Assembly: GCA_034190295.1 (NCBI GenBank)
Contig: JAXHSW010000009.1
Span: 21,962-85,961, forward strand
DNA length: 64,000 bases
Direction: 5' to 3'
Source of the DNA: Okeania sp034190295
GTDB lineage: Bacteria > Cyanobacteriota > Cyanobacteriia > Cyanobacteriales > Microcoleaceae
The position numbers were made by a program, and so were the translations under genes. Positions 9,851 to 18,420 of this stretch are shown here, in pieces; position 1 is the first letter of the stretch; each line of letters opens with the position of its first letter. The notes under the pieces were generated by a model. The model made no database searches and was not told the DNA's origin. It was given only the letters and a program-made list of their open reading frames with translations.

Positions 9851-9878
9851 TTGACAATTAAAGTAGTGCAGCGATAAT
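9851..9878 (+). promoter_or_regulatory. Sigma-70-type promoter for the precursor-peptide gene
   Basis: TTGACA at 9851-9856 and GATAAT at 9873-9878 are separated by 16 bp, a near-consensus pair. It lies about 35 bp upstream of the start codon of the 58-codon gene. Confidence 0.5.
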
Positions 9879-9911
9879 CTAAAATTATAAAACTCTTAAG
9901 GAGAAAGCACA

Positions 9912-10088
9912 ATGAAAAAAGAAAAGAAAAATCTTTTACCTCAGCTATCTGCACCAGTCCAACGACAAATAACAGGTCAAGAAGTAACAGCTAAAAGCTC
10001 AAATAATGGGGTAACTTCATCTGTGTTTGGTATTCAGGAGTTTAGCGACGGAGTTTACTTAACTTTTGCAGGAGATGATGCAGAGTAA
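9912..10088 (+). CDS. Cyanobactin-like RiPP precursor peptide (orphan)
   Basis: A 58-residue product follows a strong AAGGAG ribosome site and a good promoter. The N-terminus, MKKEKKNLLPQLSAPVQRQ, closely resembles cyanobactin leaders (typically M-x-KKN-x-x-P-x-x-x-x-PVxR). The C-terminus is TFAGDDAE; FAGDDAE is, from memory, the macrocyclisation follower of prenylagaramide-type precursors. Between them, GVTSS (33-37) sits where the protease site GxExS lies in other precursors, which would leave a core near VFGIQEFSDGVYLT. The core has no Cys, does not end in Pro or Cys as most do, and there is no LAELSEEAL heterocyclase site. No protease, macrocyclase or prenyltransferase genes are in this window, so the enzymes, if any, act from elsewhere, or the gene is a relic. 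Confidence 0.7.
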   Translation: MKKEKKNLLPQLSAPVQRQITGQEVTAKSSNNGVTSSVFGIQEFSDGVYLTFAGDDAE

Positions 10089-10250
10089 AGGTCTCAAATA
10101 ATCCCAGATGTCAGAAAAGTTCAAAATTTTTTCTCTAGCTTTATCAGCTTATATTGATGTTAAATAATGTCAAAGTAAATGAGCTTAGAGAAAAAGAACA
10201 AAGGGAGTAAAAAATCAACGTTCTGTGAAAAAAACTATAGTCTATTACTG

Positions 10251-10271
10251 CCCTATTTAGGGTTTTTTTTT
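10251..10271 (+). terminator. Intrinsic terminator or attenuator before menH
   Basis: CCCTATTTAGGG forms a short hairpin immediately followed by nine T. It would end the precursor-peptide transcript. The T run overlaps the TTG start of menH, so it could also limit read-through into menH. The stem is short (4-5 bp), so strength is uncertain. Confidence 0.45.
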
Positions 10272-11100
10272 GAAAAAATTGACAGAAATATTTCGTTATT
10301 ATCAACTCCACTATTATTTAACAGGTAAGACTAATAAGCCTGTTATTTTATTACTACATGGATTTATGGGGAGTAGTAATGATTTTGTAGATTTTATTCC
10401 TCAATTATGTGAATATTTTTGTTGTCTAATAGTTGACTTACCTGGGCATGGAAAAACTATAGTTACTGGCAGTGATGAGTATTACGATATGAAAAATACT
10501 GCCATAGCATTGATTCATTTATTAGATGAGTTGAAAATTGATAAATGTTATTTATTTGGTTATTCAATGGGTGGCAGATTAGCTTTATATATGGCAATTA
10601 ATTTTCCTACTAGATTTGAGAAATTAATATTAGAATCAGCTTCACCAGGATTAAAGACTGAAGTTGAGCGATCGCTCCGCCGTCAATCAGATTTAAAGTT
10701 AGCTGATAAGTTAGAAAATAGTAATTTTCAAGAATTTTTATCTAATTGGTATAATCAAGCATTATTTAAATCTTTGAGGCAAAATAATAGTTTTGAGAAA
10801 GTCATAGAAAGACGGTTAGAAAATAACCAATTAGAATTAGCAAGGTCTCTCCGAAATTTGGGAACAGGCAATCAACCTTCTCTCTGGGATAAATTATCAA
10901 ATCATCAGATTCCTACATCATTAATGGTGGGAGAATTTGATGATAAATTTCAAGCGATTAATTTAAAAATAGCAGAATTATGTCAGGTTGCTCATCTGAA
11001 AATAATTCCTGAATCTGGTCATAATATTCATTGGGAAAATCCTCAAAAATGGATGGAAACTCTGAGAAGTTTTTTGCTAGAAGGAAGGAGGAAGAAATAG
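10270..11100 (+). CDS. menH: MenH, 2-succinyl-6-hydroxy-2,4-cyclohexadiene-1-carboxylate synthase
   Basis: This alpha/beta-hydrolase-fold enzyme removes pyruvate from the MenD product (SEPHCHC to SHCHC) in phylloquinone synthesis. The 276-residue product has the oxyanion-hole motif LLLHGFMGSS (27-36), the nucleophile elbow GYSMGG with S99, an acid near VGEFDDKF (about 220) and the catalytic His in ESGHNIHWENP (about 253). The start is a TTG at 10270 that falls inside the T run of a terminator-like hairpin; no better start or ribosome site is seen. menC follows after about 490 bp. The assignment rests on fold motifs plus men neighbours. Confidence 0.87.
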   Translation: MKKLTEIFRYYQLHYYLTGKTNKPVILLLHGFMGSSNDFVDFIPQLCEYFCCLIVDLPGHGKTIVTGSDEYYDMKNTAIALIHLLDELKIDKCYLFGYSMGGRLALYMAINFPTRFEKLILESASPGLKTEVERSLRRQSDLKLADKLENSNFQEFLSNWYNQALFKSLRQNNSFEKVIERRLENNQLELARSLRNLGTGNQPSLWDKLSNHQIPTSLMVGEFDDKFQAINLKIAELCQVAHLKIIPESGHNIHWENPQKWMETLRSFLLEGRRKK

Positions 11101-11588
11101 TAGATAGATCGGAGTTGTTATTTATAGAAACTATGACAACTGATAACTGAAATGACCCTCATCTAATTTTATAAATGCAGAATTATATACAGCGGATTCC
11201 AGGTTTATGAGGTACAGTCGCACTAAAATTTTAAATAGTTTTTGAAGTCTGGAATAAAGTTTTTATTCTTATTAATCAAATCTACTAGAATCACTGTGCC
11301 ACACTTACATGGAATAGGCTGTATCTTCAGATTGAGAAATATTTCCATAATTATCAGCCTCAAGGGTACTGAAAATAGCATTAGTTTGAGTAGCAAAAGT
11401 AAGATTTAAAATTAGCTGAAATTGAAAAGAAAGGTGATTGTGGTTTTCAGGTAAATAAATCAGACAGTAAAAATACAACTTTTACAGATGTTGTCTAATT
11501 TAATAAACACTACTATAATTTTTATTCTTACCTTGCAAGAAAAAGGCAAAAAGGTTAATTTTTTCAAAAAAAACCTTCCCCAAAAATT
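11101..11588. other. Spacer between menH and menC
   Basis: AT-rich, about 490 bp. Apart from a short ACTGATAACTGAAATGAC word near 11137 that recurs in repeats elsewhere, I see no gene or clear signal. Confidence 0.5.
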
Positions 11589-12551
11589 ATGCACTACCAA
11601 TTAAAATTTTCCTTCTATGAAAGAAACTTCAAACAACCCCTCAAAACCAGTCATGGTATCTGGAATATTAGAGAAGGAATTATTTTACAACTAACTAACG
11701 AAACTGGAAAAATAGGTTTAGGTGAAATTGCTCCTTTAAGTTGGTTTGGCTCTGAAACTTTGTCGGAAGCTTTAGATTTTTGTCACCATTTACCAACAGA
11801 AATTACAGTAGAAACAATTTTATCTATTCCTGAAAATTTACCCGCTTGTAAGTTTGGTTTTGAGTCGGCTTGGGAAAATCTTAGAGAAAGAGAAATAGAC
11901 AAGAAAGAAGAATTGAAAAACTCTAATTTTTACAGTGCTTTATTACCAGAAGGAGAGGCAGTTCTAGAAATTTGGCAGTCACTATGGCAAGAGGGATATC
12001 ATACTTTTAAATGGAAGATAGGAGTTAGTAAAATTCAAACGGAACTACAAATTTTTCAGCAGTTAGTTAAAGTACTTCCTAAAGAAGCAAATCTCAGATT
12101 AGATGCTAATGGGGGATTAACTTTTGAGGAGGCAAAACAATGGTTAAAAATATCTGAAAATCTCAATTTAATTGAATTTTTAGAACAACCTTTACCTGTC
12201 GATCAATTTGAGGAAATGTTGGAATTAAGTCATCAATACTCGACCCCTATCGCTTTAGATGAATCTGTTGCCAACTTTAGTAAAATGCAACAATATTATC
12301 AACAGGGTTGGCGAGGAATATTTTCGATTAAACCTGCTATTTTTGGTTCACCTTCGCAGCTCCGTAATTTTTGTCAAAATCATACTATTGATGTAGTTTT
12401 CTCTTCAGTATTTGAAACAAAAGTTGGTAGAAAATCAGCGCTACGACTAGCGACAGAATTACAACCAAATCTACTCAAAAATCGTGCTTTTGGTTTTGGG
12501 ATTACCCATTGGTTTGATGAACAAGAAGAAATATGGCAAGACAATTTATAA
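11589..12551 (+). CDS. menC: o-Succinylbenzoate synthase MenC
   Basis: This enolase-superfamily enzyme dehydrates SHCHC to o-succinylbenzoate. The product is 320 residues, normal for the cyanobacterial form. The catalytic lysine region is FKWKIGV near residue 140. The metal ligands are D172 in RLDANGG, E in FLEQPLP near 199 and D in ALDES near 223, and the second lysine is in SIKPA near 251. The last 19 nt overlap an ATG (12533) that begins an ancestral, now broken, copy of the menE 5' end, so menC and menE were once overlapping genes. Confidence 0.93.
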   Translation: MHYQLKFSFYERNFKQPLKTSHGIWNIREGIILQLTNETGKIGLGEIAPLSWFGSETLSEALDFCHHLPTEITVETILSIPENLPACKFGFESAWENLREREIDKKEELKNSNFYSALLPEGEAVLEIWQSLWQEGYHTFKWKIGVSKIQTELQIFQQLVKVLPKEANLRLDANGGLTFEEAKQWLKISENLNLIEFLEQPLPVDQFEEMLELSHQYSTPIALDESVANFSKMQQYYQQGWRGIFSIKPAIFGSPSQLRNFCQNHTIDVVFSSVFETKVGRKSALRLATELQPNLLKNRAFGFGITHWFDEQEEIWQDNL

Positions 12552-13345
12552 ACCAAATTTTTAACTATCTGAGTACAAATAGCGATTTACTGAGAAATTG
12601 TGGTCTAAAGTCTCTCCTTTTAAGGGGATAAAAAAAGAGAATATTCCCCTAGGTCAAGCCTCCTCCGAAGCAGAGGTACTGATAACTGATAACTGATAAC
12701 TGATAACTGAAATTACCCATTGATTTAATGAACAAGAGGAAATATGACAAGAAAATTTATGAACCAAATTTTTAACTATCTGAGTACAAATAGCGATTGA
12801 ATAATTGGTAATAAGTAGGGGGGTTTAACCTAAAACCTTGAGGTAAGAGCATCTAATTCNNNNNNNNNNNNNNNNNNNNNNNNNNNNNNNNNNNNNNNNN
12901 NNNNNNNNNNNNNNNNNNNNNNNNNNNNNNNNNNNNNNNNNNNNNNNNNNNNNNNNNNNAAAACAAATTTACTCAAAAATCGCACCTTTGACTTGAGAAT
13001 TATCCATTGATTTAATGAACAAGAAGAAATATGACAAGAAAATTTATGAACCAAATTTTTAACTATCTGAGTACAAATAGCGATTGAATAATTGGTAATA
13101 AGTAGGGGGGTTTAACCTAAAACCTTGAGGTAAGAGCATCTAATTCTCAAAATCAGCCCTCTTTATTCCATTGAATATTTGAAACAAAAGTTGGTAGAAA
13201 ATCAGCACTATGACTAGGGAAAGAATTCAAAACAAATTTACTCAAAAATCGCACCTTTGACTTGAGAATTATCCATTGATTTAATGAACAAGAAGAAATA
13301 TGACAAGAAAATTTATGAACCAAATTTTTAACTATCTGAGTACAA
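12390..13345 (+). repeat. Partial tandem duplications of the menC-end/menE-start junction
   Basis: The junction sequence (menC tail plus menE start) is present four times. Copy 0 is native, with its menE-like ATG at 12533. Decayed copies have their ATGs at 12744 and 13031, and the fourth leads into the working menE (13300). The two last copies are 269 bp apart. The 100-N run at 12860-12959 sits in the same unit; comparison with the next copy shows 82 bp should be missing there, which restores the same 269-bp period. The duplicated menC tails have stop codons and indels. The native menE start runs into a repeat (12597-12712) after about 21 codons and stops. Confidence 0.85.
12597..12712 (+). 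repeat. Repeat with tandem CTGATAACTGATAA end, inserted in ancestral menE start
   Basis: It begins TGTGGTCTAAAGTCTCTCC, contains AAGCAGAGGTACTGATAACTG and ends with four GATAACT units before GAAAT. Similar blocks lie at 21917-22070 and 59380-59486. It disrupts the first menE-like reading frame. Confidence 0.6.
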
Positions 13346-14766
13346 ATAGTCATTTACTGATTAGCAATCAAAGTATCGATATCTATTCCATTAGTCACAA
13401 AAAGTTTGAATACTTGAACGATAAATTTCACCCAGAATCTGCACCAAAAATATTTATATCAGAATCAAATCCAACAGAATTTATTACCAGTTTTGTTGCT
13501 GCTGTTTCTACTGGTTTTCAAGTCTTTCTATGTAATCCAAATTGGGGCAAACAAGAATGGGAACAAGTATTAAAATTAGTACAACCAGACATAATTTTTG
13601 GAAATACTTCCGACGAAAATTTTCTAGGAGCAGGTTTAGATAAAAAGGGTGTATCTCTTCAAAACAACATCTCTATAAAACCAATACATACTAATAATAA
13701 AACCAAGAAATTTTTTCCAGAAAACTCGATCGTGATTCCTACAGGTGGCTCATCTGGAAAAGTTAAATTTACCATTCATACATGGGAAACATTAATAGCA
13801 TCAGTGGAAGGCTTCCAAAAATATTTCCAAGTACAACAAATTAACTCATTTTGTGTTTTGCCCTTATATCACGTCAGTGGGTTAATGCAATTCATGCGCT
13901 CCTTTACTACGGGAGGAAATTTAGTAACTTTGCCATCATATAAAGAAATTTTCGACAAAAAGGAATGGAATATTAATCCCAATAAATTTTTTATTTCCCT
14001 AGTACCAACTCAGTTACAAAAGCTGATACAAAATTCAGAAACAGCAAACTGGTTATCTAATTTTCAGACAGTTCTTTTAGGTGGCGCACCTGCTTGGCAA
14101 GAATTATTTGATATAGCCAGAAAATATCAAATAAAATTAGCACCTACTTACGGAATGACTGAAACTGCTGCTCAAATTGCTACTCTTAAACCGGAAGATT
14201 TTTTGACAGGAAATAATAGTAACGGTCAAATTTTACCCCACGCAGAAATTATGATTAAAAGTGAAAATGGGGAGATATTAGGCAAAAATAAAATTGGAAT
14301 TATTAACATCAAAGCTCATTCTTTAGCATTAGGATATTATCCCAACTTATTTAATCCTTCTGAAACTTTTGTGACGGATGATTTAGGATTTTTGGATAAT
14401 CAAGGTTGCTTAAATATAGTAGGTCGTCGTAGTCAAAAAATTATTACTGGTGGGGAAAATGTTTTTCCGGCAGAAGTAGAAGCAGCTATTTTGGCAACTG
14501 GATTAGTTACTGATGTTTGTGTAATAGGTTTACCCGATAAATATTGGGGTGAAATTGTAACTGCTGTTTATGTTGCTGATGATTTAGAAGTTTCTGTAGA
14601 AAAGTTTCGCGCTGCTATTGATGGGAAATTGAGTAAGTTTAAACAACCTAAATCTTGGGTTGAAGTTGAAAAGTTACCTCGTAATTCTCAGGGTAAAATT
14701 AATCGTGAATTGTTAAAGGAAATAGCAATTCAGAAGGAAGAAGGCTTTTCAATAATTGATAATTGA
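13300..14766 (+). CDS. menE: o-Succinylbenzoate--CoA ligase MenE
   Basis: This ANL-family ligase activates o-succinylbenzoate with ATP and CoA. The 488-residue product starts MTRKFMNQIFNYLSTNSH. The AMP-binding loop IPTGGSSGKVKF is near residue 148, the YGMTETAAQ motif near 283, then TDDLGFLD and GRRSQKIITGGENVFPAEVE, with the C-terminal catalytic Lys region NSQGKINRELL near 465. The start is the last of a tandem series of duplicated 5' ends. The 3' end runs into an AT-rich repeat, and the final residues FSIIDN and the stop codon come from that repeat. Confidence 0.92.
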   Translation: MTRKFMNQIFNYLSTNSHLLISNQSIDIYSISHKKFEYLNDKFHPESAPKIFISESNPTEFITSFVAAVSTGFQVFLCNPNWGKQEWEQVLKLVQPDIIFGNTSDENFLGAGLDKKGVSLQNNISIKPIHTNNKTKKFFPENSIVIPTGGSSGKVKFTIHTWETLIASVEGFQKYFQVQQINSFCVLPLYHVSGLMQFMRSFTTGGNLVTLPSYKEIFDKKEWNINPNKFFISLVPTQLQKLIQNSETANWLSNFQTVLLGGAPAWQELFDIARKYQIKLAPTYGMTETAAQIATLKPEDFLTGNNSNGQILPHAEIMIKSENGEILGKNKIGIINIKAHSLALGYYPNLFNPSETFVTDDLGFLDNQGCLNIVGRRSQKIITGGENVFPAEVEAAILATGLVTDVCVIGLPDKYWGEIVTAVYVADDLEVSVEKFRAAIDGKLSKFKQPKSWVEVEKLPRNSQGKINRELLKEIAIQKEEGFSIIDN

Positions 14767-14935
14767 TAATGGATAATTGATAATTACCTCTCCCTAAAAA
14801 CGGATAGGATTGAATAAAAGGAAAAAAATATTTTTTTTCCCCTTTCAAGGGGAGGCTTTAGACCTGAATTATTTAATTATTTAATTATTTAATTATTTAA
14901 TTATTTAATTATTTAATTATTAATTCTTCGGTAAG
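14748..14935 (+). repeat. PIR copy overlapping the menE stop codon
   Basis: It starts TTCAATAATTGATAATTG inside the last menE codons, continues through TACCTCTCCCTAAAAACGG, GGATTGAATAAAAGG and AAGGGGAGGCTTTAGACC, and ends in seven ATTATTTAATT-type units and TTCGGTAA. It directly abuts a GTAAGCATT element. Confidence 0.75.
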
Positions 14936-15149
14936 CATTTAGCTATGAGCAGTCAGCTAGCCTCCTCCGGAGGAACTACGTTAACAGCAATTAGTAATTA
15001 TTCATTACTTCTAAGGTTTAGGAAGGAGACTTTAACAATAATTTTTATTCTGTCTCAATTTCAAAGGTTATTTTTATCTTCCCCAAAATTAATAGCTGAT
15101 ACCTAATAGCTGACGGCTGTTTGCGCAGCATGACCTAGGAAATGCTTAC
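14931..15149. repeat. GTAAGCATT MITE flanked by two opposed PIR copies
   Basis: The ends are GTAAGCATTTAGC and GGAAATGCTTAC. Unlike other copies it has no 8-bp target duplication; it shares its end bases with PIR ends on both sides (TTCGGTAA and TTACCGAA). Confidence 0.7.
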
Positions 15150-15277
15150 CGAATAATTAAGGTTTAAAGCCTCTCTTTTAAAGGAGAAAAAAGAAAAAAT
15201 TTTCCTGTCTCGTCAATCCTCTTCTTTTCAAGGAAAGATAATTGTTAATTATTAATTATTAATTATTAATTGTTGAA
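15146..15277 (-). repeat. PIR copy, reverse orientation
   Basis: It runs TTACCGAATAATTAAGGTTT, GCCTCTCTTTTAAAGGAG, CAATCCTCTTCTTTTCAAGG and ends with tandem TTAATTA words and TTGAA. Confidence 0.7.
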
Positions 15278-15397
15278 GAAGGCTTTAGTTATCTAGGCGA
15301 TTAGTTATTTAGGAGAGAAGAAAAATCTTGCATTGTCTGAGTGTTATACCAGTTTTATATAAGGTTGTATAGAATGATGAAATTCATTAAATGAATC

Positions 15398-15520
15398 GGG
15401 TGCATTTCAATGCATGAATAAAGCCAAAAATTTATTGCTTTTAGGCAACAGCTCCGGAAGGCAACAGGCAACAAAGAATAGATAGGAAAAAAGTATTTTT
15501 GCACATAAGAAATTCACTCA
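15398..15520 (+). repeat. Partial GGGTGCATYTCA element
   Basis: It shares GGGTGCATTTCAATGCATG, AATAAAGCCAAAAATTTAT and AGGAAAAAAGTATTTTTGC with the intact element at 21504-21645, but the right inverted end has decayed. Confidence 0.55.
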
Positions 15521-15569
15521 ATAAATCTATCTCTATCTACGCCTATCTGTAGTCAATTATGCTTTAAAT

Positions 15570-15803
15570 GTAAGCATTTCCTGCGGAATGCTGCGCAAAT
15601 AGCCATCAGCTAGCCTCCTCCGGAGGAACTGCGTTAACAGCTATTATTTTGGGTGTGCAATAAAAGGTTAATTAATTGAGTTAAAATTAAACCTTAATAT
15701 GAAAGTCGGCTCCCTTGACCTTAAAATTTATATTCATTTAAACACTATCCTTAAGTGGATATTCTTATGGCTGAAAGCTGACAGCTAATAGCTTAATGCT
15801 TAC
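15570..15803 (-). repeat. GTAAGCATT MITE with near-perfect 8-bp target duplication
   Basis: The ends are GTAAGCATTTCCTGCGG and TAATGCTTAC. The flanks are CTTTAAAT on the left and CTTGAAAT on the right (7 of 8 match). The core is in reverse orientation to the copies at 53484 and 57506. Confidence 0.8.
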
Positions 15804-16097
15804 CTTGAAATATTATTCTATGCAGCTTCATCTCAATTTGCTATTAAGCTTTTGATATCTCCTCGCCCTTTCCTTCCACTACTATATTTATGAGTAACTA
15901 TTCAGTTATTAGCATTCAGCTTTAACATAATCTTGCTCTTGAGTAAGCAACATTATTTAATCCTAAATCTATAGCTATAGATAGTTAAATATCGCTCAAA
16001 ATTAGAATTTTTTGATAACCTCAATTTATGTTTAATTACAGGTAAAATAAACCAATGAATATCAAATTCTCATCCTAGAAACTGAGCAATTAAAAAA
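15804..16097. other. Upstream region of the reductase gene
   Basis: About 290 bp of AT-rich DNA that should hold the promoter of the next gene; no clear -35/-10 pair or operator was seen. Confidence 0.4.
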
Positions 16098-17198
16098 ATG
16101 ACTACTCAAACAGATTCACAAACCCTATTAACTCCCTTAAAAATGGGAGATTTAACCCTAAAAAACCGAGTTGTCATGGCCCCTATGACTAGAGCGCGAG
16201 CAGGGACAGAACGAATGCCCAATGCGATGATGGCCGAATATTATGCTCAACGAGCTGGGGCAGGTTTAATCATTTCAGAGGCAACTGTCATTTCCAAACA
16301 AGCTAATGGCTGGGTCAATAGTCCAGGTATTTACTCAGACCAGCAGACAGAAGCTTGGAAACAAGTTGTAGATGCTGTCCATAGCAAAGGCACTCCTATA
16401 TTCCTTCAACTTTGGCACTGTGGACGAGCTTCTCATAGTAGCTTTCACGAAAATGGTCAACTACCCGTGGCCCCCTCTGCTATTAGATTGAATCAAGAAT
16501 ATGTTCATACTCCCATTGGCAAACAACCATTAGAAACTCCTCGCGCTCTAGAAACAGAAGAAATTCCAGGAATTGTAGAAGATTATCGTTTAGCTGCCGA
16601 ACGTGCAAAGTCTGCTGGTTTTGATGGAGTAGAAATTCACGGAGCAAATGGCTATTTGATTGACGAATTTCTACAGTCAAAAACTAATCATCGGAGCGAT
16701 CGCTATGGTGGTAGTCTGGAAAACAGATTTCAGTTTCTCAAAGAAATTGTAGAGTCTATTTTAACTGTTTGGTCTGCTAATAGAGTTGGGGTAAGAATTG
16801 CTCCTAATGGTAATTTTAACGATATGGGTTCGCCAGATTTTCGGGAAACTTTTATTTATGTTGCGCAACAGTTAAATAATTATGGGTTAACTTATCTTCA
16901 CGTTATGGATGGTTTAGCTTTTGGTTCTCACGAATTAGGTGAACCGATGACTTTGGCTGAATTTCGAGAGGTGTTTACCAGCACTCTTATCGGAAATTGT
17001 GGATATACTCAAGAAACTGCTGAAACAGCAATTCAAGCTGGAGATGCTGACTTAATTGCTTTTGGGCGACCTTTTATTAGTAATCCAGATTTAGTAGAAC
17101 GTTTTGCGAATAATTGGCCTCTTAATCCACCTGCTGATGTGAAAATTTGGTATTCATTTGACAAAGAAGGATATATTGATTTTTCTACTTATCAATAA
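16098..17198 (+). CDS. Old Yellow Enzyme family alkene reductase (NemA-like)
   Basis: This FMN-dependent NAD(P)H oxidoreductase family reduces activated alkenes or N-ethylmaleimide; the physiological substrate is unknown. The 366-residue product has the full TIM-barrel signature: LKNRVVMAPMTRARAG near 22-37, FLQLWHCGRASHSS near 100, the substrate-binding His/Asn in EIHGANGYLIDEFL near 180, the SDRYGGSLENR block near 198-208 and a C-terminal FGRPFISNPDLVER phosphate-binding segment. It stands alone between repeat-rich spacers. Confidence 0.93.
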   Translation: MTTQTDSQTLLTPLKMGDLTLKNRVVMAPMTRARAGTERMPNAMMAEYYAQRAGAGLIISEATVISKQANGWVNSPGIYSDQQTEAWKQVVDAVHSKGTPIFLQLWHCGRASHSSFHENGQLPVAPSAIRLNQEYVHTPIGKQPLETPRALETEEIPGIVEDYRLAAERAKSAGFDGVEIHGANGYLIDEFLQSKTNHRSDRYGGSLENRFQFLKEIVESILTVWSANRVGVRIAPNGNFNDMGSPDFRETFIYVAQQLNNYGLTYLHVMDGLAFGSHELGEPMTLAEFREVFTSTLIGNCGYTQETAETAIQAGDADLIAFGRPFISNPDLVERFANNWPLNPPADVKIWYSFDKEGYIDFSTYQ

Positions 17199-17418
17199 TC
17201 CTCTGTAATTAGATAAGGAGTAAGGAGTCAGGAGTCAGGAGTGCATTAGATTCTTGGAGCGGGGGCGGGTTTATCTGAATAATTTGTAACACCATTAACT
17301 TAACGCGGAACCCACCCCTACTATTATTTTGGGCGAAAATTTACCACTAATTGAATTTCATAAATTTATTCAGCAACACCTAAACGTCTTCTTCCTTCTT
17401 CCTTCTTCCTTCTTAATG

Positions 17419-18420
17419 TTAATTTTTACCAACAACTTCTCGAACTCGATAAATAGGTCGTGCTTGAGATTCGTGATAAGTTCGCATCAGTAACTCTGCC
17501 AATAAACCAAAACTAAATAATTGTAAACCAGCAAGTAATAAGACAACAACCAAAATTAGTAGAGGGCGATCGCCAATCTCTTCATTAAAGCCTAATTTCA
17601 GAATCGTTAAATAAATTCCAAAAAGTAAACCTAAACCCCCAGAAACCAAACCCAACATTCCAAAAACGTGCATCGGTCTAGTGAGGAATTTTTTCATAAA
17701 AAATACTGTTAATAAATCCATCACAACTCGAAAAGTTCGCCCTAGACCATACTTACTTTGACCATAGCGACGAGCATAATGTCCCACCGGTATTTCTGTA
17801 ATTCTTGCCCCTTCAATAAAAGCTAAAGCTGGTAAAAATCTATGCAACTCGCCATAAAGATTCATATCAGCAACCAACTCTAAACGATAAGCTTTTAAAG
17901 AACAACCATAATCATGTAAATTTACCCCTGTAACTATACCAATTATCCAATTAGCAATTTTAGAAGGAAGTAGTCTTGTCACTGCATCATCCTGCCTATT
18001 TTTTCGCCACCCACTCACCAAATCATAACCTTCATCCAGCTTAGATAATAATAGTGGAATATCAGCCGGATCGTTTTGTAAATCTCCATCTAAAGTCACA
18101 ATTACTTTGCCCGTAGCATACTTAAACCCTGCCGCCATAGCTGCAGTTTGTCCATAATTTCTGCGGAGAATTACTGCTTTTAAATCTGTACGTTTTTCAG
18201 CTAATTCTGTTAGTAGTTTTGTCGAACCATCCTGAGAGCCATCATCTACACAGATAATTTCGTAAGTAAGTTGATTTTCTATTAAAGTAGTAGAAATTGT
18301 TTCTAATAATTGGGGAAGACTATCGACTTCATTATAAATAGGTGTAACTATAGATAAATCTAGTTGAGTAGGGGCGCTTTTATGTAGGCCCATCTCTGGA
18401 GTAGATAGGTGATTACTCAT
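17419..18420 (-). CDS. GT2 family glycosyltransferase with two C-terminal membrane helices
   Basis: The product (333 residues) resembles polyprenyl-phosphate hexose synthases (DPM1/ArnC/GtrB type), which load a sugar on the lipid carrier at the inner membrane. It has the GT-A start LSIVTPIYNEVDSLP (22-36), ICVDDGSQDGST (56-67), and the metal/nucleotide motif TLDGDLQNDP with DGD at 111-113. Two hydrophobic segments follow at about 250-275 and 287-310. It is one of two such enzymes in the window; the other is at 22468-23436. They probably feed membrane GT39-like enzymes such as the one at 18713-20191. Confidence 0.9.
   Translation of the reverse strand: MSNHLSTPEMGLHKSAPTQLDLSIVTPIYNEVDSLPQLLETISTTLIENQLTYEIICVDDGSQDGSTKLLTELAEKRTDLKAVILRRNYGQTAAMAAGFKYATGKVIVTLDGDLQNDPADIPLLLSKLDEGYDLVSGWRKNRQDDAVTRLLPSKIANWIIGIVTGVNLHDYGCSLKAYRLELVADMNLYGELHRFLPALAFIEGARITEIPVGHYARRYGQSKYGLGRTFRVVMDLLTVFFMKKFLTRPMHVFGMLGLVSGGLGLLFGIYLTILKLGFNEEIGDRPLLILVVVLLLAGLQLFSFGLLAELLMRTYHESQARPIYRVREVVGKN

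Noticed and set aside
14880..14930. Short-period ATTATTTAATT tandem, first taken as a possible CRISPR-like array
   Set aside because: Units are contiguous with no unique spacers and no cas genes are in the window; it is the tail of a PIR.
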